From: Murinocardiopsis flavida
Lineage (GTDB): Bacteria; Actinomycetota; Actinomycetes; Streptosporangiales; Streptosporangiaceae
Assembly: GCF_003014485.1 (NCBI RefSeq)
Contig: NZ_PYGA01000011.1
Span: 124,001 to 188,000, forward strand
Direction of reading: 5' to 3'
DNA length: 64,000 bases
Shown: positions 51,689 through 59,456 of the stretch, piece after piece
How positions within the stretch are numbered: position 1 is the first letter of the stretch
Layout of the letters: every line of letters starts with the position of its first letter
Position numbers and translations under genes: made by a program
The notes under the pieces: model-generated
Seen by the model: the letters and a program-made list of their open reading frames with translations, nothing else
Databases searched by the model: none
Told to the model about the DNA's origin: nothing

Positions 51689-52684
51689 CTACTGGGGCTT
51701 GCCGGGGGCGAAGGTGCCGTCGCCGGCGTAGTCGGCGGCGTTGCCGGTGTCGACCAGGCCGGTGCCCGCGTCGACGTTCTTCTCGACGTCGCCGCCCTTC
51801 TGGACCTTCATGGCGGTGTCGATGGCGGTGTCGCCGAGGGAGATGGGGTCGTTCAGGGCGGTCGCGATGTAGTTCCCGCCGTCCGTGTTGATCTCCTCGA
51901 CGGCCTCCATGAGCCCGTCGACACCGGCGACGAGGACGTCGTCCCTGTCGTTCTCGGCGAGCACCTGGAGCGCGCCCAGCGCCATGTCGTCGTTGTGCGC
52001 GTACACGGCCTTGACGTCGGGGTTGGTCTGGATGAGGTCCTGCATGGCGGTGACCGACTTGGAGCGGATGTAGTCGCAGTAGGGGCCTTCGACGATCTTG
52101 ATCTTGTCGTTGCCCTCGACGGCCTCGTGGAAGCCGGCGCTGCGGTCGCGCGCGACGGCGCCGCCCGCGTCGCCCTGGATCTCGATGACCTTGCCGCCCT
52201 TGTCGCCCAGTTCCTGGGCGAGGCGCTCGCCCACCAGGGCGCCCATGGACTTGTTGTCGCGGCCGACGTGGGCGGCCGCGCCGTCGGGGACGGGCCGGTC
52301 GACGGTGACGACGGGGATCCCGGCGGACTCCGCCGCGGTGATCCCGGCCTTGACGCCCTTGGGGTCGACGGGGTTGACGAGCAGCACGTCGACCTGCTTG
52401 GTGATGAGGTCCTGGATGTCGTCGTTCTGCTTGGTGACGTCGCCCGAAGCGTCGGCGGCGTGCAGTTCGGCACCGGCGTCCTTCGCCGCCTTCTCCGCGC
52501 CCTCGCTGAGCTGGACGTAGAACGGGGACTGCTGGGTCGCCTGGCTGAACCCGATGGAGATCTTGCCGTCCGAGTCGCCGCCCTTCGCCCCGGCGCCGCC
52601 GGGCGAGGTCGACAGCGAGCAGCCGGTGAGGGCCAGCGCGGCGGCTGCCGCGAGCGAGATACCGATGATGCGCTCTGTACGCAT
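51689..52684 (-). CDS. Ribose-type sugar-binding lipoprotein (ABC importer)
   Basis: A 331-residue periplasmic-binding-protein-1 (RbsB-like) lipoprotein. Seen: lipobox LALTGC (Cys22), ISIGFSQATQQSPFYVQLSEGAE, VDVLLVNPVDPKG, PVVTVDRPV and VYAHNDDMALGAL. First gene of the nine-gene operon; GGAGG 5 bp before the ATG. The sugar cannot be named from the sequence; the operon's dehydrogenase and kinase suggest a polyol. Confidence 0.94.
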   Translation of the reverse strand: MRTERIIGISLAAAAALALTGCSLSTSPGGAGAKGGDSDGKISIGFSQATQQSPFYVQLSEGAEKAAKDAGAELHAADASGDVTKQNDDIQDLITKQVDVLLVNPVDPKGVKAGITAAESAGIPVVTVDRPVPDGAAAHVGRDNKSMGALVGERLAQELGDKGGKVIEIQGDAGGAVARDRSAGFHEAVEGNDKIKIVEGPYCDYIRSKSVTAMQDLIQTNPDVKAVYAHNDDMALGALQVLAENDRDDVLVAGVDGLMEAVEEINTDGGNYIATALNDPISLGDTAIDTAMKVQKGGDVEKNVDAGTGLVDTGNAADYAGDGTFAPGKPQ

Positions 52685-53068
52685 TGGGGCCTCCAGATGT
52701 GAACCTGGACGGAACGCTAAACGTGCCCCAGCTCACGTGGCAACACATGTTGGTCTATTTGCTCTTATGAGCAGAATTTTTTGATCATGATCGTGACCTG
52801 CGTTGTTGCGCTTCCACCGCGTGCCGATCGGAACGGATTGCACTGCGGGGCACGGCTTCCGGCGTGATCCGCACCACCCGGAGGCGGCGCCGCGCGGCCG
52901 CGGCGGACACCGGGACCCGGCCGCGACCGCGCACGAAGGGTGACCATGGGCGCCGGGCGGTCATAGGGCCGACCGGCCCGCGTCCGGCATCGGGGCGCGA
53001 ACCGTGCGGCGCGGCGCGGTTCGTGCCTAAGCTGGGCGTTCGACCGTTCCGGACGCTGGGAGGCGGCG
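52685..53068. other. Control region of the sugar operon
   Basis: 384 bp between divergent genes. Palindromes are clustered at the operon side: CAACACATGTTG (52741-52752), TGCTC-TTAT-GAGCA (52760-52773) and GATCATGATC (52783-52792), in locally AT-rich sequence. The rest, towards the plus-strand gene at 53069, is GC-rich with no clear motif. Confidence 0.6.
52760..52773. promoter_or_regulatory. Probable SorC-family operator
   Basis: TGCTCTTATGAGCA: 5-bp arms around TTAT, flanked by TT and GAA, 76 bp upstream of the lipoprotein ATG. The form fits SorC-type sites, and CATAAG inside it could be a -10 box on the minus strand, so binding would repress. Confidence 0.5.
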
Positions 53069-53749
53069 ATGGCGGAGTTCCGGATCTCCTCCGACGACGA
53101 CATGGACCTGCGGCGGCTCGCCGCCGGACTGGTGGAGTCACAGGGCTGGCCGCGCGACCAGGTCCGCATCTGGGACAACCGCGACGGCAGCGTGTTGGTC
53201 ACCATCGACGACGCGCTGCTGCGGCGGCCCGAGCCCGACCCGATGAACCTGCCCGTGCACACCAAGAGCGACGTTCACCGGGCGTGCGAGGTGCTGCGGC
53301 AGCGCGACCCGTCGCTGCGCGGGGTCGACTTCGCGGTGCTGCGCGACGAAGCCGCCCGATTCTTCGCCGCCGGGTGGTCCTCCGCCGACCTCCTGCACGC
53401 GCTCGGCCACCGGCCCGACGGCATCGCCTGGCCGCGCGATCCCGAGTACCAGGGCACGATGGGCCTGCGGCACCGCCTCGACTGCTGGAAGACCCCCAAC
53501 GGCGACATCCGCCCGTCGTCGGCGCAGGAGAGCGCGCAACTGCGCATCGTGGGCCGCGCCGGGCTGCCCGAGAACATCGGGCAACCGACCGACGCCCCCG
53601 AGCGGCGCGGGCAGGCGGCACGGCCCGAGGCCGCGCGCGCCGCCGCCGACGACGCCCGCCGGCTGATGCGCGCGCAGAGCCGCACCACCAGCGACACCCT
53701 GGCTCACCGCGACCGCACAGCCGCCCACATCCACCGCACCGACACCTGA
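53069..53749 (+). CDS. Hypothetical protein, no family recognised
   Basis: A 226-residue soluble protein. N terminus MAEFRISSDDDMDLRRLAAG; a compact alpha/beta stretch follows (VRIWDNRDGSVLVTID). The middle, EAARFFAAGWSSADLLHALGHRPDG, resembles a small helical DNA-binding or replication-associated domain, but not clearly. The C-terminal 70 residues are Ala/Arg-rich and probably helical. GGGAGG lies 5 bp before the ATG. No partner: the sugar operon is divergent, and a repeat island follows. Confidence 0.7.
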   Translation: MAEFRISSDDDMDLRRLAAGLVESQGWPRDQVRIWDNRDGSVLVTIDDALLRRPEPDPMNLPVHTKSDVHRACEVLRQRDPSLRGVDFAVLRDEAARFFAAGWSSADLLHALGHRPDGIAWPRDPEYQGTMGLRHRLDCWKTPNGDIRPSSAQESAQLRIVGRAGLPENIGQPTDAPERRGQAARPEAARAAADDARRLMRAQSRTTSDTLAHRDRTAAHIHRTDT

Positions 53750-53764
53750 ACCGACTGTTTGACC

Positions 53765-53844
53765 GGCAGCTGAACCAACGGCTGGTCCGGGCAGCTGGAC
53801 CAACAGTTGGTCCGGGCAGCTGAACCAACGGCTGGTCCGGGCAG
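53765..53844. repeat. 25-bp tandem repeat, 3.2 copies, each with a palindrome
   Basis: Units at 53765, 53790 and 53815, beginning GGCAGCTGAACCAACGGC; the second contains GGACCAACAGTTGGTCC, a perfect 7-bp-arm palindrome. Starts 16 bp after the hypothetical gene's stop. Confidence 0.9.
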
Positions 53845-53931
53845 CCTCGCCGCAGCGCGTCCCCTCCTTCGCTGATCCTGAGGAGACGGTTCCTTCACCC
53901 GTGGCTGGACTTTCGGCTTCTTGGGCCGGAC

Positions 53932-54133
53932 GCCTGCTGGGCGGCCTTGTCGCCGAGCGGCGTACAGGTGATCTGTGGTCACAAGCAGCGCCAACAGCGG
54001 CGAGGGGCCGGGGCTTCGGCGGTATCGAACCGGATTCTGGGGTCGGCCCGTCCGCTGGGCGGCCTTCCCGCCGGGCCTCCTGCGGGTGATCTGTGGTCAG
54101 AAGCAGCGCCAACGGCGGCGAGGGGTCGGGCTC
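53932..54133. repeat. Direct repeat R2 (two copies, 118 bp apart)
   Basis: About 84 bp at 53932-54015 and 54050-54133, sharing GCTGGGCGGCCTT and GTGATCTGTGGTCA then AAGCAGCGCCAAC. Roughly 85 percent identical by eye. Confidence 0.8.
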
Positions 54134-54683
54134 GGTCGGATCGGATCGGGTGCGCGGGGGCCGGGGTGGGCGGCGGCAGCGACGGTCGGTGGTGGGCCGG
54201 GGTGCGCGCAATAGGCCACCGCTGCGTACGGGCTCGGGGGTTGGGCCGCCGCGGTGCGGAAACCCGCACAAAAGGGCAGGTCAGCGACTCGGACGTGGCG
54301 CTCCACCACCCCAGGCGTCTCACATGGTGAGAACGCGATGGGAGGGACAACCCAGACAGCACCCGAATGACGTCGGGGTGGTCACCCCGCCACCCCGCAG
54401 GCCCGCACCCCCCGCGAAAACCGGACACCACGCCGCAATCCAGGCACGTGCATGCGGTCTCGCCCGATTGCTCGTCCGCATGATGGACATGATCTTGGCG
54501 CGGGACCCGAATCAGCACCCCTCCGCCGCGAAACACGCCACCATAACGGACATAGGCCGCCAATCCCCCTCCCCGGGTGGAGCTCTGCGCACGTAGCCGT
54601 GCTTTTCGCTGCGCGGGGGCGCGCGGTCGTGTGCGGGCGTCCCTCGGAGGCTGTCGGGGTGCCTGCCTGGCTGGTCCCGACCG

Positions 54684-54727
54684 GGATGTGTGTCGGCGGT
54701 CGCTGCTGCGCAGCCGCCTCGCAGCCC
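54684..54727 (-). repeat. Dispersed element R1, copy c
   Basis: On the minus strand: GGGCTGCGAGGCGGCTGCGC then AGCAGCGACCGCCGACACAC. Nearly identical to copy d, in inverted orientation 323 bp away. Confidence 0.8.
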
Positions 54728-54899
54728 GACCATCGCCCCCAGTGGCCGATGGCGCCCTGGACCCACCCCCCAATGCGGCCACCCGGCCCCTCACGGCGAC
54801 CACCCGCCCCGCCTGACCGCGGACCCGCTTCATCCGACCGCAGACCCGCCCCGCCCGCCTCCCGTCGCGACGATGGACTCGCGGCGGGGAGTGCTGGGG

Positions 54900-55015
54900 T
54901 GAGGCGTGCTCGCGGCAGGATTGCGGGCCAGCGGCCCGGCGGAGCGGGAAGCGCTGGGTGAGGCGTGCTCGCGGCGGGATTGCGGGCCAGCGGCCCGGCG
55001 GGGAGTGCTGCGAGG
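54900..55015. repeat. 59-bp tandem duplication
   Basis: Copies at 54900 and 54959, beginning TGAGGCGTGCTCGCGGC; each includes the hairpin CGGGCCAGCGGCCCG. A partial third copy precedes at about 54877. Confidence 0.85.
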
Positions 55016-55050
55016 GTGCGGGGCCAGACCACCTTGGCCCCATGGGGACA

Positions 55051-55099
55051 GGGCAAGGCTGCGAGGCGGCTGCGCAGCAGCGACCGCCGACACACATCC
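55051..55099 (+). repeat. Dispersed element R1, copy d
   Basis: GGGCAAGGCTGCGAGGCGGC then TGCGCAGCAGCGACCGCCGA and CACACATCC, preceded by GGGGACA as in copies a and b. Confidence 0.8.
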
Positions 55100-55322
55100 T
55101 CTCGGCCGAAAACCGGACCGGCACCACGACCGCCGTTCAGGAAGCCCGAACACGACCGCCCACCGGGCCCACCCGCCGCCGTCAGTGCCGTCCTTGCCGA
55201 CCTTGCCGACCTTGCCACCAGGACGACGGTGTGCCGCCCGGCGGCGATGTCCGCCAGGCCCACCTGCCGGAGTTCGCCCGGCTCACCTGCCGGAATCCAC
55301 CCGGCGCCCCTCTGCCGGAGGA

Positions 55323-56012
55323 CTACTCGAAGAGCGCCACGAGGGCGCTGATCGCGGCGACCTCGTGGAAGCGGTCGTGGGCCGCCGGAACGTCGGCGTG
55401 CTCCAGGCTCCATGTCATGGGGTGGGGGACGAACACGGCGCCCAATCCCGCCTCCAGCGCGGGCAGCACGTCGGAGCGCGGCGAGTTGCCGATCATCCAG
55501 GTGCCGGCGGGGTCCAGGCCGCGTTCGGCGGTGAACGCCCGGTAGACCGAGGCGTCCTTCTCCGGCACGATCTCCACGCCCTGGAACAGCCCCGCCAGCC
55601 CGGACGCGTCGACCTTGGCCTGCTGAGCCGCCCGCGGCCCCTTGGTGAGCAGGAACAGGCGGTGCCGCGGCGCGAGCGCGGCCAGGGTCTCGGCGACGCC
55701 GTCGATCAGTTCGATGGCGTGCTCGCGGACCGGCGCGCTGACCGCCCGGACCGCGGAGCGGTCCGCGTCGTCCAGAGGGGTGCCGCGCAGCCGGGCGAGG
55801 CAGTCGGTGAGGCTGCGCTCGAACACGGCGGCGCCGTAGCCGTAGGCCACGGAGTTGGCGCGCTCGATGTCGTTGAGGACCGCGCGGACCTCCTCCGGCG
55901 GGAGGGTGGGGTGGTCGACGTGCGCGATGAACGCGTCGATGGCGCGCTCGAACAGGACGTTGTTCTCCCACAGCGTGTCGTCCGCGTCGAAGATCAGGTT
56001 GTGCGCCGCCAT
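55323..56012 (-). CDS. HAD-family hydrolase (phosphatase)
   Basis: A 229-residue HAD hydrolase: motif I IFDADDTLW (Asp9, Asp11), helical cap, motif II FLLTKGPRAAQQAK, motif III VPEKDASVYR and motif IV MIGNSPRSDVLPALEAG. Similar to YjjG/haloacid dehalogenase-like phosphatases; substrate unknown. AAGGGG lies 5 bp before the ATG. Single gene, isolated by the repeat island downstream. Confidence 0.88.
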   Translation of the reverse strand: MAAHNLIFDADDTLWENNVLFERAIDAFIAHVDHPTLPPEEVRAVLNDIERANSVAYGYGAAVFERSLTDCLARLRGTPLDDADRSAVRAVSAPVREHAIELIDGVAETLAALAPRHRLFLLTKGPRAAQQAKVDASGLAGLFQGVEIVPEKDASVYRAFTAERGLDPAGTWMIGNSPRSDVLPALEAGLGAVFVPHPMTWSLEHADVPAAHDRFHEVAAISALVALFE

Positions 56013-56316
56013 GCCATCCCCTTCCGGCTCTGTGTCCGGCCCCGCTCGGTCCGCTCGGTCCGCTCGGCCGCAATCGTGCCACCGCCGCGGGCCCGGCGCC
56101 GCCCCCGGGTCCGTGATTCCCAGAGCCTCGGGTCCGCCGGTTCGCCGGGGCCCGAGTCCGTGGTTCGCCGGGTCCCGGATCCGGGGGTACGGGGCGCCCG
56201 GCGCGGTCTCGGTGTGGCCCCGCACGTGGGAGGGCGTAGGCGGCGCATAAAGTGGCCGGTGACAGGTCCAGATGTCCGCACAAGCGCCGCGCCGACGCGG
56301 CGGGAACAGGAGCCCG
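56013..56316. other. Divergent intergenic region
   Basis: 304 bp. Contains three copies of a 9-bp unit CCGCTCGGT (56042-56067) and GC-rich partial repeats of GGTTCGCCGGG (about 56137-56180). A TAAAGT box at 56248-56253 could be a -10 for the EIIA gene; no -35 is evident. Confidence 0.5.
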
Positions 56317-56787
56317 ATGCCGGAGCCGACCTTGGCGGAACTGCTGCCCACCGACTCCATTGCGACCGGGACCACGGCCGACGACTGGCGCGGCGCCGTC
56401 CGCGCCGCGGGCGCCCTGCTGGTCGGGGCGGGCGCGACGACCGCTGAGTACACCGATGAGATGCTGGCGACCGTCGACACCCACGGCCCCTACATCGTCA
56501 TCGCGCCCGGTCTGGCGCTGGCGCACGCGCGCCCGTCGCCTGCCGTGCTGCGCACTGCGATGTCGTGGGCGTCGCTCGCGAAGCCGGTGGAGTTCGGGCA
56601 TCCGCAGAACGACCCAGTGCGGCTCGTCGTCGGCCTGGCGGCCGTCGACCAGGACGGCCACCGCAGCGCGCTGGCGCGACTGGCCCGCATGCTCGCCGAC
56701 CCCGCCCGGCTGGCGGCGCTGACCGACGCCGCCGACCCCGCCGAGGTCCACGCCCTCATCACCGACTATGAGGCCGACGCGGCCTGA
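56317..56787 (+). CDS. PTS EIIA component, fructose/ascorbate type, orphan
   Basis: A 156-residue EIIA domain of the PTS fructose-mannitol/ascorbate family; the phosphoryl-accepting His70 is in APGLALAHARP, the family signature. AGGAG lies 4 bp before the ATG. No EIIB or EIIC gene is adjacent, so it either serves a transporter elsewhere or is regulatory. It stands alone between divergent and convergent neighbours. Confidence 0.85.
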   Translation: MPEPTLAELLPTDSIATGTTADDWRGAVRAAGALLVGAGATTAEYTDEMLATVDTHGPYIVIAPGLALAHARPSPAVLRTAMSWASLAKPVEFGHPQNDPVRLVVGLAAVDQDGHRSALARLARMLADPARLAALTDAADPAEVHALITDYEADAA

Positions 56788-56807
56788 ACCCGGCCTGAAC
56801 CCCGCCC

Positions 56808-56841
56808 GCCGCCCCGGCCCGCTGCTGCGGGCCGGGGCGGC
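56808..56841. terminator. Bidirectional terminator, 15-bp perfect stem
   Basis: GCCGCCCCGGCCCGC (56808-56822), loop TGCT, GCGGGCCGGGGCGGC (56827-56841). Between the convergent EIIA and MFS genes. Confidence 0.75.
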
Positions 56842-56865
56842 AGCGGTGCCGTAACCGTACGGGAG

Positions 56866-56980
56866 CACCACTGCCGCGCGAGGGCAGCACCGCCGTGCGG
56901 TGGCGGCACCGCCGCGCGAAGGCAGCACCGCTCTGCGGGGACGGCACCGCCGCTCCCGGGGACGGCACCGCTCCCGGGCC
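56866..56980. repeat. Degenerate 19- to 21-bp repeats (GCACCGCC...)
   Basis: Six imperfect units starting GCACCACTGCC, GCACCGCCGTG, GCACCGCCGCG and GCACCGCTCTG fill the gap up to the MFS stop. Non-coding. Confidence 0.7.
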
Positions 56981-56987
56981 CCTCGGC

Positions 56988-58565
56988 TCAGATGTGCATC
57001 ACGGGCTCTTCGGTGCGCGGCGCGGGCTTCATCAGCAGCGATAGCCCTGCCGCGAGCGCCATGACCGCCGCGGCGGTCAGGAACGCCAGGTGCATGCCGT
57101 CCATGAACGCCAGGTTGCTGGCCCGGGTGGTGGCCGCCGCCACCGCGGCCGAGGCGCCGTCGGGGATAAGCGCGCCGCCCTGGGTGACGATGCTCTGCAT
57201 CGCGGTCAGCTCTTCACCGCTTGGCGCCCGCAGCCCGGCGTCGGTGTAGTGGCCGGGCAGCGTCGTGGCGATGGTGACCGACATCATCGCGCCGAGCACC
57301 GCCGTGCCCAGGGACCCGCCGAGTTGCATCGCCGCCTGCTGCACGCCCGCGGCGACGCCGACGTAGGCGACCGGCGCGTTGCCGATGATGGCCGCCGTCG
57401 CCCCGGTCATCACGACGCTCAGGCCCGCGCCGAGCAGCACGAACCCGGCCGAGATGAAGACCGTTCCGGTGTCGGGGCTGAGCTGGGAGAGCAGCAGGAG
57501 CCCCGCGGCGGCGCTGACCAGGCCCACCGCGGTGGGGATGCGGGTGCCGACGGCGTCCATGAGCCGCCCGGCGAGGGTGGAGCACACCGCCATCGTCGCG
57601 GTGAGGGGCAGGAGTTGCAGGCCGGTCTGCAACGGGCTCAGTCCGTGGACGCCCTGGAGGTAGAAGGTCACGAAGAACAGCGAGCCCATGAGGCCGAGCG
57701 CCATGAGGATCATCAGCACGGTGCCGATGGACACCGACATGGAGCGGAAGATCCCCAGCGGCAGCAGCGGGTCCGCGACGCGCTGCTCCACCAGCAGGAA
57801 CGCGACGCCGAAGACGGCGGCGACCGCGAGGACCACCAGGGTCTCGGGGTGCGTCCAGCCGACGACCGGTGCCTCGACGAGCGCCCACACCAGGGCGAAC
57901 ATCGCGACGCTGAGGAGGATGACGCCGGGCAGGTCGAAGCGCGACGCCGCGTCCGTCGCGCGGTTGGGTGCCAGCAGCCACAGGCCGAGGACGATCGCGG
58001 CCAGTCCCACCGGGACGTTGATGTAGAACACCGACTGCCAGCCGAACGTGCTGACCAGGATGCCGCCCGCGATGGGGCCGGCGGCGGTCGCGCCGCCGAT
58101 GAGGCTGCCGAACACGCCGAACGCCCGGCCGAGCTTGTGCGCGGGGAAGCTCGCCCGGAGGAGCCCCATGGCCGCGGGGGTGATGACGGCGCCGGAGAGG
58201 CCCTGGAGGATGCGGAACGCGACCAGGAAGACGATGCCGGAGGACAGCGCGATGGCGACGGAGGCGGCCACGAAGCCGACCACGCCGATCATGTACATCT
58301 TGCGGTGGCCGTAGCGGTCGCCGAGCTTGCCCGCCGTGATCAGGAACACGGCGAGGCCGAGCAGGTAGCCGTGGGTGACCCATTGGAGTTCCGCGAGGGT
58401 GGCGTTCAGGTCGGCCCCGATGGCGGGGTTGGCGACCGCGACGATGGTGCCGTCGAGCGCCACCATCATGACGCCGAAGGCGATGGCGACCAGGGTGCCC
58501 CACGGTCCGCCGCCCTGGCGCGCGGGTCTCTTCTCGGGCGGTGCGGCCGTATCGGTCGCGGTCAT
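56988..58565 (-). CDS. MFS drug efflux transporter (DHA2, 14-helix type)
   Basis: A 525-residue EmrB/QacA-type transporter. Seen: helix 1 with MMVALDGTIVAVANPAIG, motif A GKLGDRYGHRKMYMIG, motif C-like GPIAGGILVSTFGWQSVFYINVPVG, about 14 helices. GGGGAG 3 bp before the ATG. Transcribed from a good divergent promoter (TTGCCA/TAACAT) and next to a TetR gene, so probably drug-inducible. Confidence 0.93.
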   Translation of the reverse strand: MTATDTAAPPEKRPARQGGGPWGTLVAIAFGVMMVALDGTIVAVANPAIGADLNATLAELQWVTHGYLLGLAVFLITAGKLGDRYGHRKMYMIGVVGFVAASVAIALSSGIVFLVAFRILQGLSGAVITPAAMGLLRASFPAHKLGRAFGVFGSLIGGATAAGPIAGGILVSTFGWQSVFYINVPVGLAAIVLGLWLLAPNRATDAASRFDLPGVILLSVAMFALVWALVEAPVVGWTHPETLVVLAVAAVFGVAFLLVEQRVADPLLPLGIFRSMSVSIGTVLMILMALGLMGSLFFVTFYLQGVHGLSPLQTGLQLLPLTATMAVCSTLAGRLMDAVGTRIPTAVGLVSAAAGLLLLSQLSPDTGTVFISAGFVLLGAGLSVVMTGATAAIIGNAPVAYVGVAAGVQQAAMQLGGSLGTAVLGAMMSVTIATTLPGHYTDAGLRAPSGEELTAMQSIVTQGGALIPDGASAAVAAATTRASNLAFMDGMHLAFLTAAAVMALAAGLSLLMKPAPRTEEPVMHI

Positions 58566-58654
58566 GGGCTCCCCTTGTCCCCCGTGACCCGCAGGTGCGG
58601 GTCGGATGTTCGTCGTTGTGGTGCGGCCGCTGCGGGCGCGGCGGGACCGCGAGA

Positions 58655-58683
58655 ATGTTATGGCAGCGACTGACAAATGGCAA
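58655..58683 (-). promoter_or_regulatory. Promoter of the MFS gene
   Basis: -35 TTGCCA (plus-strand 58678-58683) and -10 TAACAT (58655-58660) with exactly 17 bp between. The spacer and -35 overlap the paired 15-bp repeats TGGCAGCGACTGACA and TGGCAATCGCTGACT. Confidence 0.6.
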
Positions 58684-58692
58684 TCGCTGACT
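58661..58692. promoter_or_regulatory. Probable TetR operator (two related half-sites)
   Basis: Direct repeats TGGCAGCGACTGACA (58661-58675 region) and TGGCAATCGCTGACT (starting 58678), which also form the inverted repeat AGCGA...TCGCT. They cover the -35 of the MFS gene and the putative -35 of the tetR gene. Confidence 0.5.
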
Positions 58693-58715
58693 TTTTGTGG
58701 CGGCGGCGGTAGGAT
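58687..58715 (+). promoter_or_regulatory. Candidate promoter of the TetR gene
   Basis: CTGACT (58687-58692) and TAGGAT (58710-58715), 17-bp spacer. It overlaps the operator, so the regulator would control itself. Confidence 0.4.
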
Positions 58716-58744
58716 GCCCGCGAACGAAGGAGGTCGATGGCGCC

Positions 58745-59407
58745 ATGACCCGACCGGCAGTTGCCGAGCCTCAGGGCGGCCTGCGCGAGCGCAAGAAGGC
58801 CATGACCCGCGAGGCGCTCATCGACAGCGCGCTCCGGCTGTTCGACCAGCACGGGTTCGCCGCCACCACCACGGAGCAGATCGCCGCGTCCGTCGGGGTC
58901 TCGCAGCGGACCTTCTTCCGCTACTTCGCGACCAAGGAAGAGGTCGTCAGCGCCGCCCACAATGCCGTGGACGACGACTTCTTCGCCCGCTTCCTCGCCA
59001 AGGACCCCGCGATCCACCCGCTGGAGGCGCTGCGCGCCGCCGCCGTGGAGACATGGCAGTCACTCGACGAACGGGCACTCCGCTCCCAGGTCCTGCTGTC
59101 GAAGCTGTACGACAGCACCCCGCAGCTCCTCGCCTGCCGCCTCCGCAACGGCGCCCAGTACGAGAGCCGTATCGTGGCGGTCATCACCAGCCGCACCGGC
59201 ATCGACCCGGTCACCGACCTGCGGCCGCGCCTGGTCGCGGCGGCGTTCGGCGCAACGATGCACGCGGCGGTCTGCTACTGGATGAACTGCGGCACGGACG
59301 GCGTTCACGGGGCCGTACGCACCATCGAGCGTCACTTCGACGCGCTCGGGCCCGCCCTCACCGGACCATGGCACGACCGCCCCGGCGCAACGGCGCCGCC
59401 GTCATGA
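58745..59407 (+). CDS. TetR-family regulator of the divergent MFS pump
   Basis: A 220-residue TetR regulator: HTH REALIDSALRLFDQHGFAATTTEQIAASVGVSQRTFFRYFATKEEV. The ligand domain is of the MftR/AcrR-like C-terminal type. Start at ATG 58745; AAGGAGG lies 11 bp upstream, and a 3-codon ORF ATG GCG CCA TGA (58737-58748) sits between them and overlaps the start. Confidence 0.9.
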   Translation: MTRPAVAEPQGGLRERKKAMTREALIDSALRLFDQHGFAATTTEQIAASVGVSQRTFFRYFATKEEVVSAAHNAVDDDFFARFLAKDPAIHPLEALRAAAVETWQSLDERALRSQVLLSKLYDSTPQLLACRLRNGAQYESRIVAVITSRTGIDPVTDLRPRLVAAAFGATMHAAVCYWMNCGTDGVHGAVRTIERHFDALGPALTGPWHDRPGATAPPS

Positions 59408-59456
59408 ATGGTTTGTGCTGCACCGGGCGATTCTTCCAGCCCGCTCCGCGCGGCCG

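Larger units (their letters stand above)
53750..55322. other. 1.57-kb non-coding repeat island
   Basis: No gene could be supported on either strand. In order it holds three 25-bp repeats (53765-53839), an approximately 84-bp direct repeat (R2, at about 53932 and 54050), element R1 inverted (54684-54727), a 59-bp tandem duplication (54900-55015) and R1 direct (55051-55099). Pieces of GC-rich hairpin lie between. Possibly remnants of decayed genes or of a short mobile element. Confidence 0.7.

Noticed and set aside
53765-53844. CRISPR-like array (regular 25-bp repeats)
   Set aside because: The units adjoin with no spacers between them, and no cas gene is in the window; it is a plain tandem repeat.
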